NCBI RefSeq assembly: GCF_001968835.1
Contig: NZ_MRDE01000050.1
Coordinates: 1 to 57,838, forward strand
Length of the DNA stretch: 57,838 nt
Direction: 5' to 3'
Source of the DNA: Tersicoccus phoenicis
GTDB taxonomy: Bacteria > Actinomycetota > Actinomycetes > Actinomycetales > Micrococcaceae
This document shows, piece by piece, positions 17,730 through 26,168 of this stretch. How positions within the stretch are numbered: position 1 is the first letter of the stretch; each line of letters begins with the position of its first letter. The translations under genes and the position numbers were made by a program. The notes beneath the pieces are model-generated. The model was not told the origin of the DNA. It made no database searches and saw only the letters and a list, made by a program, of their open reading frames with translations.

Positions 17730-18542
17730 GTGCAGGACGTGGAACGAGCGCTTCGGTGGGGTGTCTGCCGGGCGCGAGACCTTCGAGCAGCCGGCTTGTC
17801 CCCCGACGGCATCGACCGCCTCGTGCGCGAGGGGTGGCTCGTGCGGGAAGCGCGTGGTGTGTACGCCCGTCCGGACGCCGACGCGGAACTGGTGCACGCG
17901 GCGCGACGTCACATGGTGCTGACCTGCCTCTCGGCGTGCCACGCGCATGGCCTCTGGGTCTGGCACCGTCCACATCCGCCGCACGTCGCCCGGTCGGACT
18001 CGACCCGAACGCCGGGCGTCATCATTCATCGGGTTCGCTGCGTTCCGCGTCAGCCGGTTGCGCCGGTTCTCGATGCGCTCGTGACGGCCTTCCGTTGTGC
18101 GCCGCCGCGGGAGGCGATCGCTGCAGCCGAGAGCGCCGTCAAATACGGTCGCATCACACACGACGAGCTCCTCGCCGCCTTCACCGGTCAGCGCGACCGC
18201 CGCATCCGGGCGTCGATCGGCCGCATCCGCACTGGCTCGGCGTCACTACCGGAGACGCTTGCCCGGCTCGCACTGGAAGACGCCGGCTTCGAGGTGCGCA
18301 TGCAGGTGGAGATCGAGGGCGTCGGCCACGTGGACGGGATGGTCGACGGGGTCGCCTATGAGGTCGACGGGCGTGCGTTCCACTCGGGGCCGGTGGAGTT
18401 CGAGGAAGACCGTCGGCGATGGAACGCGTTGATGGCGCTCGGCATCCCGTCCGTGCGCATCCCGGCGCGGTGGGTCCTGGCGAATCCGGACGCCGCAATC
18501 ACTGTCGTCCGCCGGGTCCTGGACGGGTGGCGGGCGTCCTGA
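17730..18542 (+). CDS. AbiEi-like winged-helix plus DUF559 endonuclease-like protein
   Basis: Two-part protein of 270 residues. The N-terminus (about 1-50, with RWGVCRARDLRAAGLSPDGIDRLVREGWL) resembles the winged-helix domain of AbiEi-type antitoxins. The C-terminus (about 185-268) resembles DUF559, a very-short-patch-repair-like nuclease fold of the PD-(D/E)XK class: VDGMVDGVAYEVDGRAFH supplies an acidic residue and an EVDG motif, followed by RRRWNALMALGIPSVRIPARWVL. This architecture is common and usually solitary in actinobacteria, with unknown function; no AbiEii toxin gene is next to it. GTG 17730 is the first sensible start. There is no strong ribosome binding site. Confidence 0.72.
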   Translation: MQDVERALRWGVCRARDLRAAGLSPDGIDRLVREGWLVREARGVYARPDADAELVHAARRHMVLTCLSACHAHGLWVWHRPHPPHVARSDSTRTPGVIIHRVRCVPRQPVAPVLDALVTAFRCAPPREAIAAAESAVKYGRITHDELLAAFTGQRDRRIRASIGRIRTGSASLPETLARLALEDAGFEVRMQVEIEGVGHVDGMVDGVAYEVDGRAFHSGPVEFEEDRRRWNALMALGIPSVRIPARWVLANPDAAITVVRRVLDGWRAS

Positions 18543-18626
18543 CGTCGACGACGAAGACGACGAGCGGCCTTCGGTGCTGGACGCCGCGAACGACGCCGGG
18601 CAGACTGCAGACGAGAGTCGAGGTGA

Positions 18627-18881
18627 ATGATGTCGCGAGCAATGACGTGGGGTAGTGGCGTCACTCCCGGACGCCGGTCCCGTCTCGCTGCCCGACAACC
18701 CGTGGTGGCTCCGGTGAGGGCCGTCCGTGGTGCCGACGCGATGCCGGGCGCCGACAACCCGTTCCGGGCCAAGAGCCCAGCCAATCGGCGCGTCGCGGCA
18801 CAGGTCTACATCATCGCTCGTGAGAAGGCCGGGCGGCCGGTGTCACCGTCCGTCCGCGCCATCGCGGAGAGTCGCGCTTGA
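18627..18881 (+). CDS. Small hypothetical protein, first gene of a coupled cluster
   Basis: 84 codons from ATG 18627, with GAGGTG just upstream. I do not recognise the family. The first half is Arg/Ala/Val-rich and the second half (NPFRAKSPANRRVAAQVYIIAREK) looks like a basic amphipathic helix. Its TGA overlaps the TTG start of the next acetyltransferase by 4 bp (TTGA). All following genes in this cluster also overlap by 4 bp, which is the main reason to believe it. It could still be a spurious frame. Confidence 0.4.
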   Translation: MMSRAMTWGSGVTPGRRSRLAARQPVVAPVRAVRGADAMPGADNPFRAKSPANRRVAAQVYIIAREKAGRPVSPSVRAIAESRA

Positions 18882-19369
18882 TCCAGCGCGCCGGGGCGTT
18901 GCAGGTACGCCTTCGCGTCGCCGCACCGATCGACGCGCACCCGATCACCGCGGTCTTCGGCGCCCCGACCGTCGGCGCCGCAATCGACGATCCTGATCGT
19001 CTGGTGATCCTTGCCGAGGACGACAGCGGCCGTCCCATTGGCTGGGCGAAGATTCACCGCTGTCCGCACGACGACGAGCAAGCTCCCGCCGGCCATTATC
19101 TCGGCGGCCTCGGTGTGATCGGTGCATGGCGCAGACGGGGCATCGGGACCGCCCTCACCGTGCCCCGGATGGCGTGGATACGTAAGCGCACCGACGAGAT
19201 CTGGTGTGTCATCAACCCCCGGAACGAGGCTTCGCTCGCGTTGCACACCGGCCTAGGGTTCCGTGAAGTGGGTCGTGGCCCGCGGTTCCACACCACGACC
19301 TTCGACGGCGGCGTCGGCGTCCTGCTGTGCGCTCGCGAGGTCCCGCCGGTCGATACGCTGACGCCGTGA
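18878..19369 (+). CDS. GNAT family N-acetyltransferase
   Basis: Predicted acetyl-CoA-dependent acetyltransferase, 163 residues. The core shows the acetyl-CoA pyrophosphate loop in GAWRRRGIGTALT (motif A, about residues 86-98) and the motif B region NPRNEASLALHTGLGFREV. TTG 18878 overlaps the preceding stop; no other start preserves the whole fold. The stop overlaps the next GNAT gene by 4 bp. Substrate unknown. Confidence 0.8.
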   Translation: MIQRAGALQVRLRVAAPIDAHPITAVFGAPTVGAAIDDPDRLVILAEDDSGRPIGWAKIHRCPHDDEQAPAGHYLGGLGVIGAWRRRGIGTALTVPRMAWIRKRTDEIWCVINPRNEASLALHTGLGFREVGRGPRFHTTTFDGGVGVLLCAREVPPVDTLTP

Positions 19370-19965
19370 CTACCGACACCACTAGTGCATGGACGACCAC
19401 CGACGACGCCGTCGGTTACGACGACCGTCTCCTGCGCGGAGCGGGTCTCCGCCTCCGTGCGACGACCGATGCGGATTTGCCCGTCCTCGGCGCATGGAAC
19501 ACGGCGGACCACGCGGCGATGCAGCAGGACCGCGTGAAGCCCCGCCCCGGCGCCTCGGTCGAGGACATGTTCCGCACCTGGAGCAGCAACAGCGCGTCGT
19601 CGACGGACACCGGGTTCAGCATCGTCACCCTCGACTCCGACGAGCTGATCGGTCACACGAACCTGTACGCCACCGCGCCGCATACGAGGTCGGCGACCTT
19701 CACCATCATGCTCGGCCCGGGTCATGTCGGGCGCGGCCATGGCGTCGAGGCGACGCGGCTGATGCTCGGCTATGCCTTCGCCGAGCTCGGGCTGCACCCC
19801 GTCGAGCTGCAGACCACGGCGTTCAACGACCGCGCCATCCGTGCGTACGAGAAGGCCGGCTTCACGGTCGAGGGCCGGCGCCGCGAGGTGGTCTTCCATG
19901 CGGGCCGCTTCCACGATCACGTGCTCATGGGCGTCCTCGCCCGAGAGTTCTCGGCTGCCCCGTGA
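19366..19965 (+). CDS. GNAT family N-acetyltransferase, RimJ/RimL-like
   Basis: 199 residues from GTG 19366, whose GTGA overlaps the stop of the first GNAT gene. The sequence LRLRATTDADLPVLGAWN at the start of the fold, LGPGHVGRGHGVEATRLML (acetyl-CoA loop) and ELQTTAFNDRAIRAYEKAGF with VEGRRRE are classical for the RimJ/RimL-type GNAT_3 group, which includes protein N-terminal and aminoglycoside-type acetyltransferases. The actual substrate cannot be read from sequence. It is not closely similar to the adjacent GNAT, so this is not a simple tandem duplication. Confidence 0.85.
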   Translation: MTTDTTSAWTTTDDAVGYDDRLLRGAGLRLRATTDADLPVLGAWNTADHAAMQQDRVKPRPGASVEDMFRTWSSNSASSTDTGFSIVTLDSDELIGHTNLYATAPHTRSATFTIMLGPGHVGRGHGVEATRLMLGYAFAELGLHPVELQTTAFNDRAIRAYEKAGFTVEGRRREVVFHAGRFHDHVLMGVLAREFSAAP

Positions 19966-20390
19966 CCGAACCGCTGACCTGGTTCGCCGGCCGCTGGGCG
20001 ATGGAGCGCCGGCTCGACGACCGGCGCGCCGGCCGCGCCTGCACCGTGACCGGCACGGCCGACTTCACGGCCACGGACGACGACGACGTCCTCGCCTACG
20101 CCGAGGTCGGCACCCTCACCGGGGACGGCCAGCCCTCGGCCGCCGTCGAACGCCATCTGACGTTGCACGACGACGGCGCCCCTGGCGTGCTCGTGCGTTT
20201 CGCCGACGGACGCGAGTACGTCCGGCTCGAGCTGAGCGGTGGGTACGCCGAGGGCGTCCATCATTGCGCGCCGGACACCTATCGGATCACGGTCAGGGTC
20301 GACGACGACGACGCCTGGACCGAGACGTGGCACGTGACCGGTCCCGCCAAGGACTACACCGCCGTCACGCGCTACCGTCGGCGGACCTGA
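19962..20390 (+). CDS. DUF6314 family protein
   Basis: 142 residues from GTG 19962, overlapping the stop of the preceding GNAT gene by 4 bp. The pattern WFAGRWAMERRLDDRRAG, a GTADFT segment, AYAEVGTL and the ending TWHVTGPAKDYTAVTRYRR match DUF6314, a small lipocalin/calycin-like beta-barrel family of unknown role. Tight coupling to two acetyltransferases suggests that the products act in one pathway, possibly binding or modifying the same small molecule (inference). Confidence 0.7.
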   Translation: MTEPLTWFAGRWAMERRLDDRRAGRACTVTGTADFTATDDDDVLAYAEVGTLTGDGQPSAAVERHLTLHDDGAPGVLVRFADGREYVRLELSGGYAEGVHHCAPDTYRITVRVDDDDAWTETWHVTGPAKDYTAVTRYRRRT

Positions 20391-20512
20391 GCGGCCGAAC
20401 GGATCAGGCGGTCGAGCCGCCCCCGCACGCGCCGCGCCACCGGCAGGGAACAGGGGGCGACGCCCCACGCCCCGCGCCACGCCGTAACCCTCCGCGCGAC
20501 GCACAGGGAACT

Positions 20513-20575
20513 CGTTGACTATTGAATTTTGGGGCTCTGGACCCAAGCCGGAGCCCCAAAATTCAATAGTCGACG
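20513..20575. repeat. Near-perfect 25-bp-arm palindrome
   Basis: Left arm 20513-20537 (CGTTGACTATTGAATTTTGG then GGCTC) and right arm 20551-20575 are complementary at 24 of 25 positions, with a 13-nt loop. The arms are AT-rich in a roughly 70% GC context. The outer edge CGTTGACTAT is shared with the palindrome at 44306-44368, while the inner arm sequence differs. Confidence 0.9.
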
Positions 20576-20650
20576 GCGGGCGTGGGCGGGGGTCGACGGC
20601 GGGCGTGGCCCGGGGGTCAACGGCGGGCGTGGCCCGGGGGTCGACGAGGA
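20572..20650 (+). repeat. Tandem ~25-bp GC-rich repeats
   Basis: Three to four copies of a unit close to GTCGACGGCGGGCGTGG followed by CCCGGGG, directly after the right arm of the palindrome, differing at a few bases. Confidence 0.8.
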
Positions 20651-20739
20651 CGCCAGTGGCCGGAGCCCCTTGTCATCCGTCCGCGAGAGGAGAAAGCTGC
20701 GGAGGAGGCCCTGCACGGAGCATCTCGCGAGGAGGAACG

Positions 20740-22422
20740 ATGTCGACCACCGACGACCAGGCCAGCCCCACAGAACACAAGCTCAAGAGACACGTCGGAC
20801 CCATCGGTCTGCTGTTCGCCGGCATCGGCTCCATCATCGGCTCCGGCTGGCTGTTCGGAGCGTTCAACGCGTCGGTCATCGCCGGGCCGGCGGGCATCTT
20901 CTCCTGGCTGGTGGCCGGCCTGATGATCATGCTGATCGGTCTGTGCTACGCCGAGCTGGGACCGATGTTCCCCATCTCCGGTGGCGTGGTCCGCTACCCC
21001 CACCTCGTCTGGGGCTCCTTCGGCAGCTACTCGCTGGGCTTCATCACGTGGATCTCCTCCGCCGCGGTGCCGGCCATCGAAGTGGAGGGCGCGCTGACCT
21101 ACGCCACCGCCTACGGCCCGTTCACCACCCCGCACACGGTCAACGGGGACAAGGTCTACACGCTGACCGGGGTGGGTCTGGTGGTCGCGATCATCCTGAT
21201 GGCCATCTTCGTGGTCATCAACTACTACGGCGTCAGACTGTTCGCGCAGATCAACAACGTGCTGGTCTGGTGGAAGCTGGCCATCATCATCCTGGTCATC
21301 GTGGTCTTCCTGGTCACCGCCTTCGCCACCACCACCATGGGATCGCCGGCGAACTTCACCTCCCGTGGTTTCGCCCCGGCCGGTCCTGCGGCCATCTTCA
21401 CGGCCATCTCGACGGCGGGGATCACCTTCTCCTACTTGGGTTTCCGGCAGGGCATCGAACTGGCCGGTGAGACGTCGAACCCGAAGCGCAACATCCCGCT
21501 GGCCATCATCGGTTCCGTCGGGATCACGGCCATCATCTACGCGCTGCTGCAGGTGGCCTTCACCATGGCCGTGCCGGAGGATCTGCTGGCCCAGTCGGGC
21601 AGCTGGGCGAACCTGAGCTTCGCCGACGACTTCGGTCCGCTGGCGGCGTTGTCCACCCTGGCAGGGTTGACCTGGTTGGCCTACCTGCTCTACGCCGACG
21701 CGATCATCTCCCCGGCGGACACGGGTCTGGTGTACACCACCATCGCCTCCCGGGTGTCCTACGCGATGGGCCGGAACGGCAACTCCCCGCGCTGGCTGGC
21801 GAAGAACAACAAGCGCGGCGTCCCGTACTGGTCGCTGGTCGTGACGTTCGTGGTGGGTCTGATCCTGTTCCTGCCCTTCCCCAGCTGGCAGCAACTGGTC
21901 GGCTTCATCACCAGCGCCACGGTCATCTCCTTCGGATCCGGCCCGCTGGTGATGGCCACCATGCGCCGCGAGATGCCCGACCGCGAACGCCCCTTCCGGC
22001 TGCCGTTCGGCGATGCCATCCCGCTGCTGGCGTTCTACAGCGCGAACATGATCGTGTACTGGGGCGGCTGGACCACCAACGCGAAGCTCTTCATCACCAT
22101 CGCGCTCGGCTACATCCTGCTGGTGATCTTCCAGTTCGTCGGCGACCGGAAGCGCAAGCCGCCGCTCGATTTCCGGGCCGGCGCCATCTGGGTGATCCCG
22201 TGGTTCGCGCTGATGGCACTGGTCAGCTGGCTATTCGACCCGAAGTCCCGCCCCGACATGTTCGGCTGGATGTTCCTCATCAACGCCGTGATCAGCGTCG
22301 TCATCTTCTACCTGGCCCTCTACGCGGCGCTGCCCGTGTACAAGGTCAAGCACTACATTGCCGAGGCCGAGCACGAGTCGGAGGAGGAAGAAGAGGTGCT
22401 GGCCGGCGGCCACGTCGGTTGA
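20740..22422 (+). CDS. APC family amino acid permease
   Basis: Amino acid/polyamine/organocation transporter of the cytoplasmic membrane, 560 residues. ATG 20740 follows GAGGAGGAAC. The first helix has the unwound substrate-binding motif GIGSIIGSGWLFG, and helix six contains TFSYLGFRQGIELAGETSNPKR, both typical of the superfamily. About 12-14 helices can be drawn. The C-terminus ends in a run of glutamates (ESEEEEEVLAGG). Relatives include the AspT/GadC-like and YfnA-like branches; specificity is unknown. The T-box controlled ileS follows, with no link implied. Confidence 0.88.
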   Translation: MSTTDDQASPTEHKLKRHVGPIGLLFAGIGSIIGSGWLFGAFNASVIAGPAGIFSWLVAGLMIMLIGLCYAELGPMFPISGGVVRYPHLVWGSFGSYSLGFITWISSAAVPAIEVEGALTYATAYGPFTTPHTVNGDKVYTLTGVGLVVAIILMAIFVVINYYGVRLFAQINNVLVWWKLAIIILVIVVFLVTAFATTTMGSPANFTSRGFAPAGPAAIFTAISTAGITFSYLGFRQGIELAGETSNPKRNIPLAIIGSVGITAIIYALLQVAFTMAVPEDLLAQSGSWANLSFADDFGPLAALSTLAGLTWLAYLLYADAIISPADTGLVYTTIASRVSYAMGRNGNSPRWLAKNNKRGVPYWSLVVTFVVGLILFLPFPSWQQLVGFITSATVISFGSGPLVMATMRREMPDRERPFRLPFGDAIPLLAFYSANMIVYWGGWTTNAKLFITIALGYILLVIFQFVGDRKRKPPLDFRAGAIWVIPWFALMALVSWLFDPKSRPDMFGWMFLINAVISVVIFYLALYAALPVYKVKHYIAEAEHESEEEEEVLAGGHVG

Positions 22423-22456
22423 GCACGGGAACGACGACGACGACGTCGACCTCGCG

Positions 22457-22462
22457 TAGACT
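22457..22462 (+). promoter_or_regulatory. Putative -10 box of the ileS operon
   Basis: TAGACT lies about 7 bp before the presumed start of the T-box RNA, and the same hexamer precedes both plus-strand tRNA genes of the window. A clear -35 is not seen. Confidence 0.55.
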
Positions 22463-22467
22463 GGCCG

Positions 22468-22706
22468 CACCAGCGACGACCCGGCCATCACCGGTGAGCT
22501 TCCGGAAGAACAGCCCGACCACGCGGGCCCAGTAGAACCGGACGGGTGCGCCCGTCACAGCGACACACGAGAGGCCGACGGCCCCGGGCCACCGGGGCGG
22601 CCGGCAAGTGAGGTGGTACCGCGCTCGCGGCACCGGCGACGAGCCGGCACGGGCGTCCTCGCACGCAGAGACGACAGACGTGCGAGCGCAGATGAGGATG
22701 TCACCC
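22468..22706 (+). promoter_or_regulatory. Translational T-box riboswitch (tRNA-Ile sensing) of ileS
   Basis: The conserved T-box TGGTACCGCG is at 22614-22623 and the specifier ATC (Ile) at 22487-22489, in the short actinobacterial-type Stem I segment CCATCACCGGTGAGCTTCCG. AGTAGAACCGGACGGGT follows. The switch can be read directly: CGTCCTC (22654-22660) can pair either with GAGG just before the T-box (22610-22613), forming the anti-sequestrator stabilised by uncharged tRNA, or with GAGGATG (22694-22700), hiding the ileS ribosome binding site. A CTCGCACG/CGTGCGAG stem sits between the two partners. Control is therefore at translation initiation, with no terminator poly-U. Confidence 0.93.
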
Positions 22707-25700
22707 GTGTACCCCAAGGCCTCCGTCCGCGGCAACAGCGGCACCAGCGGCGAGAACGCCGGCCCCAGCTTCCCGGCCATCGAGGAGCTGGTCCTGCAGT
22801 ACTGGGAGGCGGACGGCACCTTCGCCGCGTCCATCGAGAACCGGCCCGCCGGCGACGACGGGGAGAACGAGTTCGTCTTCTACGACGGGCCGCCTTTCGC
22901 CAACGGCCTGCCGCACTACGGGCACCTGCTCACCGGCTACGTCAAGGACCTGGTCGGGCGCTACCAGACGCAGCGCGGCAAGCGGGTGGAGCGCCGGTTC
23001 GGCTGGGACACCCACGGTCTGCCCGCCGAGCTGGAGGCGATGAAGCAGCTCGGCATGACGGACAAGGCCGAGATCGAGGCCATGGGCATCGACCGGTTCA
23101 ACGACGCCTGCCGCGCCTCGGTGCTCAAGTACACCCGGGAGTGGCGCGACTACGTCACCCGGCAGGCCCGCTGGGTCGACTTCGACCACGACTACAAGAC
23201 CCTCAACGTCGAGTACATGGAGTCGGTCCTGTGGGCGTTCAAGACGCTGCACGAGCGGGGCCTGACCTACTCCGGTTTCCGTGTGCTGCCCTACTGCTGG
23301 CATGACGAGACGCCCCTGTCCAATCACGAGCTGCGGATGGACGACGACGTCTACCAGATGCGTCAGGACCCGTCCGTCACGGTCGCGTTCCCCGTCGTCC
23401 CGTCGGGCCACGCGCTCGACGACGCGCTCGCCGGGGTGCGGCTGCTCGCCTGGACGACGACGCCGTGGACCCTGCCCACCAACTTCTCCATCGCCGTCGG
23501 GCCGCAGATCCGCTACGCCGTCGTCACCTCCCCGGAGGGGACAGCGCAGGAGGGGACAGCGCAGGAGGGGACAGCGCAGGAGGGGACAGCGCAGGCGGGG
23601 ACAGCGCAGGCGAGGACGCGCAGCCTGCTGGCCGAGTCCCTCGTCGGCGCCTACGCGAAGGACCTGGGGTTCGCCGACGCCGACGCCGCGACCGCCGCGA
23701 TCGAGGCCACCTTCGACGGTCCCGAGCTGGCCGGACTGCGCTACGCGCCGCTCTGGGACTACTACACCGACGTCGAGACCTGGGGCACGCAGCACGCCTG
23801 GCAGGTGCTCGTCGAGGAGTACGTGACGACGACGGACGGCACCGGGCTCGTCCACCAGGCCTCCGCCTACGGTGAAGAGGACCAGCGCTCCAGCGAGGAG
23901 GCCGGCATCCCGGTGATCCTCTCCGTCGACGAGGGCGCGAAGTTCCTGCCCATGTTCGGGGACGCGCGATATGCGGAGGGCGACGACGCCGAGGCGCCGC
24001 TGGCCGCGATCGCCGGCCTGCAGGTGTTCGAAGCGAACCGGCCGATCATCCGCAATCTGGCCGCGTCCGGCCGGCTGGTCCGCGAGGCCAGCTACGAGCA
24101 CTCCTACCCGCACTGCTGGCGGTGCCGAAACCCGCTGATCTACAAGGCCGTCTCCTCCTGGTTCGTGGAGGTGACGAAGATCAAGCAGCGGATGGTCGAG
24201 CTGAACCAGCAGATCACCTGGATCCCGGAGAACGTCAAGGACGGCCAGTTCGGCACGTGGCTGGCCAACGCCCGGGACTGGTCGATCTCCCGGAACCGGT
24301 ACTGGGGCAGCCCGATCCCGGTGTGGCAGTCGACCGACCCGGCGTACCCGCGCACCGACGTATACGGCTCCCTCGCCGAGCTGGAGGCCGACTTCGGCGT
24401 CCTGCCCCGCAACCACGACGGCGAGGTGGACCTGCACCGCCCGTTCATCGACGAGCTGACCCGGCCCAACCCGGACGACCCGCGCACCCCGGAGCAGGGC
24501 CAGTCGGTGATGCGGCGGGTCGAGGACGTGCTCGACGTGTGGTTCGACTCCGGGTCCATGCCGTACGCCCAGGTGCACTACCCGTTCGAGAACGAGGACT
24601 GGTTCGAGCACCACAACCCGGCCGACTTCATCGTCGAGTACATCGGGCAGACCCGCGGCTGGTTCTACACGCTGCACATCCTCGCCACCGCCCTGTTCGA
24701 CCGGCCGACGTTCCGCAACGTGATCAGCCACGGCATCGTGCTCGGCTCGGACGGGCAGAAGATGTCCAAGTCGCTGCGGAACTACCCGGACGTCTCCGAG
24801 GTGCTGGACCGGGACGGCTCCGACGCGATGCGCTGGTTCCTGATGTCCTCGCCGATCCTGCGTGGCGGCAACTTGGTCGTCACCGAGCAGGGCATCCGCG
24901 ACGGCGTCCGGGCCGTGCTGCTGCCGCTGTGGAACGCGTGGCACTTCTTCGCCCTGTACGCCAACGCGGCTGGAAAAGGTGCGGGCTACGACGCGGTCCG
25001 TCGCACCGAGGCCACTGACGTGCTGGACCGGTACCTGCTGGCCACCACCGGCACCCTGGTCCGGGACATGACCACGGCGCTGGACGCGTACGAGGTCTCC
25101 GACGCGTGCGACGCGCTGCGGGACTACCTGGACGTGCTGACCAACTGGTACATCCGCCGGTCCCGGGAGCGGTTCTTCGCGGAGGACACCGACGCGTTCG
25201 ACGTGCTGTACACCTGCCTGGAGACGGTGACCCGGGTCGCCGCCCCGCTGCTGCCCCTGGTCGGCGAGGAGATCTGGCGCGGCCTGACCGGCGGCCGGTC
25301 CGTGCACCTGACGGACTGGCCCGACGCCGGTCAGTTCCCCGCCGACGAGGCGCTGCTCGCCGCGATGGACGCCACCCGGCGGATCTGCTCCACCGGCTCC
25401 AGCCTGCGCAAGGCCAACAACCTGCGGGTGCGGCTGCCGCTGGCGTCGATGACCGTCGTCACCCCGCACGCGGCCGCGCTGGAGGGCACCTTCGCCCGGA
25501 TCATCGCCGACGAACTGAACCTCAAGGACGTGCGCCTGGTCGACGCCGGCACCGCCGACGCGGCCCAGTTCGGGGTCAGCCAGCAGCTGTCCGTCAACGC
25601 CCGCGCCGCCGGGCCGCGCCTGGGCAAGGGCGTGCAGGCGGTGATCAAGGCCGCCAAGGCCGGCGACTGGTCGGTGACCGACGCGGCCGGTGCGGGTGAC

Positions 25701-26168
25701 GCGGCCGGTGCGGGTGACGCGGACGGAGCGGGCGACGGCGAGCCGACGGTGGTGGCCGGCGGCGTCGAACTGCGGCCCGGCGAGTACACGCTGCAGACGG
25801 TGGTGGCCGACGACGGCGACGGTGCCGGCGGCGGCAGGAGCGCCGCGGTCGCGGTGCTGCCCGGCGGCGGCTTCGTCGTCCTGGACACGGCGCTGACCCC
25901 GGAGCTGGAGGCCGAGGGCGTCGCCCGCGACACCGTCCGCACGGTCCAGCAGGCCCGCCGCGAGGCCGGCCTGGACATCAGCGACCGGATCCGCACCCGC
26001 ATCACCGGCCCGGCCGCGCTGCTGGCCGCCCTGAGGGACAACGAGGAACTGGTCACGGGGGAGACGCTGATGGCGGAGCTGACGCTGGTCGAGGGCGCGG
26101 ACACCGGCGTCACGGTCGAAAAGATCGACGTGGAGAAGACGGAGCAGGTTCAGGAGGCCCAGCGATGA
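22707..26168 (+). CDS. ileS: Isoleucine--tRNA ligase
   Basis: Class I synthetase, 1153 residues. GTG 22707 is chosen because GATGAGG (22691-22697) then has normal spacing and the protein begins with the family-like YPKAS; ATG 22692 and 22698 overlap or touch that site. HIGH appears as HYGH in [12 protein letters not shown] (residue ~70) and KMSKS at ~685. The CP1 editing domain lies between and carries an odd insertion of five EGTAQ-like pentapeptides (23535-23609). A zinc-binding CWRC is seen in HCWRCRNPL. Near the C-terminus a second repeat, [18 protein letters not shown], forms a linker. The gene is under T-box control and overlaps folC by 4 bp. Confidence 0.96.
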   Translation: MYPKASVRGNSGTSGENAGPSFPAIEELVLQYWEADGTFAASIENRPAGDDGENEFVFYDGPPFANGLPHYGHLLTGYVKDLVGRYQTQRGKRVERRFGWDTHGLPAELEAMKQLGMTDKAEIEAMGIDRFNDACRASVLKYTREWRDYVTRQARWVDFDHDYKTLNVEYMESVLWAFKTLHERGLTYSGFRVLPYCWHDETPLSNHELRMDDDVYQMRQDPSVTVAFPVVPSGHALDDALAGVRLLAWTTTPWTLPTNFSIAVGPQIRYAVVTSPEGTAQEGTAQEGTAQEGTAQAGTAQARTRSLLAESLVGAYAKDLGFADADAATAAIEATFDGPELAGLRYAPLWDYYTDVETWGTQHAWQVLVEEYVTTTDGTGLVHQASAYGEEDQRSSEEAGIPVILSVDEGAKFLPMFGDARYAEGDDAEAPLAAIAGLQVFEANRPIIRNLAASGRLVREASYEHSYPHCWRCRNPLIYKAVSSWFVEVTKIKQRMVELNQQITWIPENVKDGQFGTWLANARDWSISRNRYWGSPIPVWQSTDPAYPRTDVYGSLAELEADFGVLPRNHDGEVDLHRPFIDELTRPNPDDPRTPEQGQSVMRRVEDVLDVWFDSGSMPYAQVHYPFENEDWFEHHNPADFIVEYIGQTRGWFYTLHILATALFDRPTFRNVISHGIVLGSDGQKMSKSLRNYPDVSEVLDRDGSDAMRWFLMSSPILRGGNLVVTEQGIRDGVRAVLLPLWNAWHFFALYANAAGKGAGYDAVRRTEATDVLDRYLLATTGTLVRDMTTALDAYEVSDACDALRDYLDVLTNWYIRRSRERFFAEDTDAFDVLYTCLETVTRVAAPLLPLVGEEIWRGLTGGRSVHLTDWPDAGQFPADEALLAAMDATRRICSTGSSLRKANNLRVRLPLASMTVVTPHAAALEGTFARIIADELNLKDVRLVDAGTADAAQFGVSQQLSVNARAAGPRLGKGVQAVIKAAKAGDWSVTDAAGAGDAAGAGDADGAGDGEPTVVAGGVELRPGEYTLQTVVADDGDGAGGGRSAAVAVLPGGGFVVLDTALTPELEAEGVARDTVRTVQQARREAGLDISDRIRTRITGPAALLAALRDNEELVTGETLMAELTLVEGADTGVTVEKIDVEKTEQVQEAQR
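23535..23609 (+). repeat. 15-bp tandem repeat (x5) in the ileS editing-domain region
   Basis: Units GAGGGGACAGCGCAG (four copies) and GCGGGGACAGCGCAG (one copy), followed by a partial degenerate unit. They encode [10 protein letters not shown] and preserve the frame; residues ~277-301. Confidence 0.95.

Larger units (their letters stand above)
20391..20739. other. Intergenic region upstream of the APC permease
   Basis: Contains, in order, a GC-rich stretch with degenerate GCGCCACGC-type repeats (about 20420-20510), the long palindrome 20513-20575, tandem repeats 20572-20650, and the purine-rich leader with GAGGAGGAAC before the permease start. No gene is supported; an upstream extension of the permease frame would start inside the palindrome and is rejected. 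Confidence 0.7.

Noticed and set aside
17257-17730. T-box or other riboswitch upstream of valS
   Set aside because: No TGGNACCGCG-type sequence or specifier arm is found on the minus strand; the region is occupied by direct repeats.
14935-17922. 995-codon plus-strand frame opposite valS
   Set aside because: It is antisense to a certain gene; its sequence is the Arg/Val/Gly-rich kind expected from high-GC antisense frames, and it crosses the direct repeats.
17730-18542. Complete AbiE toxin-antitoxin pair
   Set aside because: Only an AbiEi-like N-terminal domain is present; no AbiEii nucleotidyltransferase follows, and the C-terminus is DUF559-like.
20515-20739. N-terminal extension of the APC permease from a start in the palindrome
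   Set aside because: It would translate the palindrome and tandem repeats; ATG 20740 has an excellent ribosome binding site.
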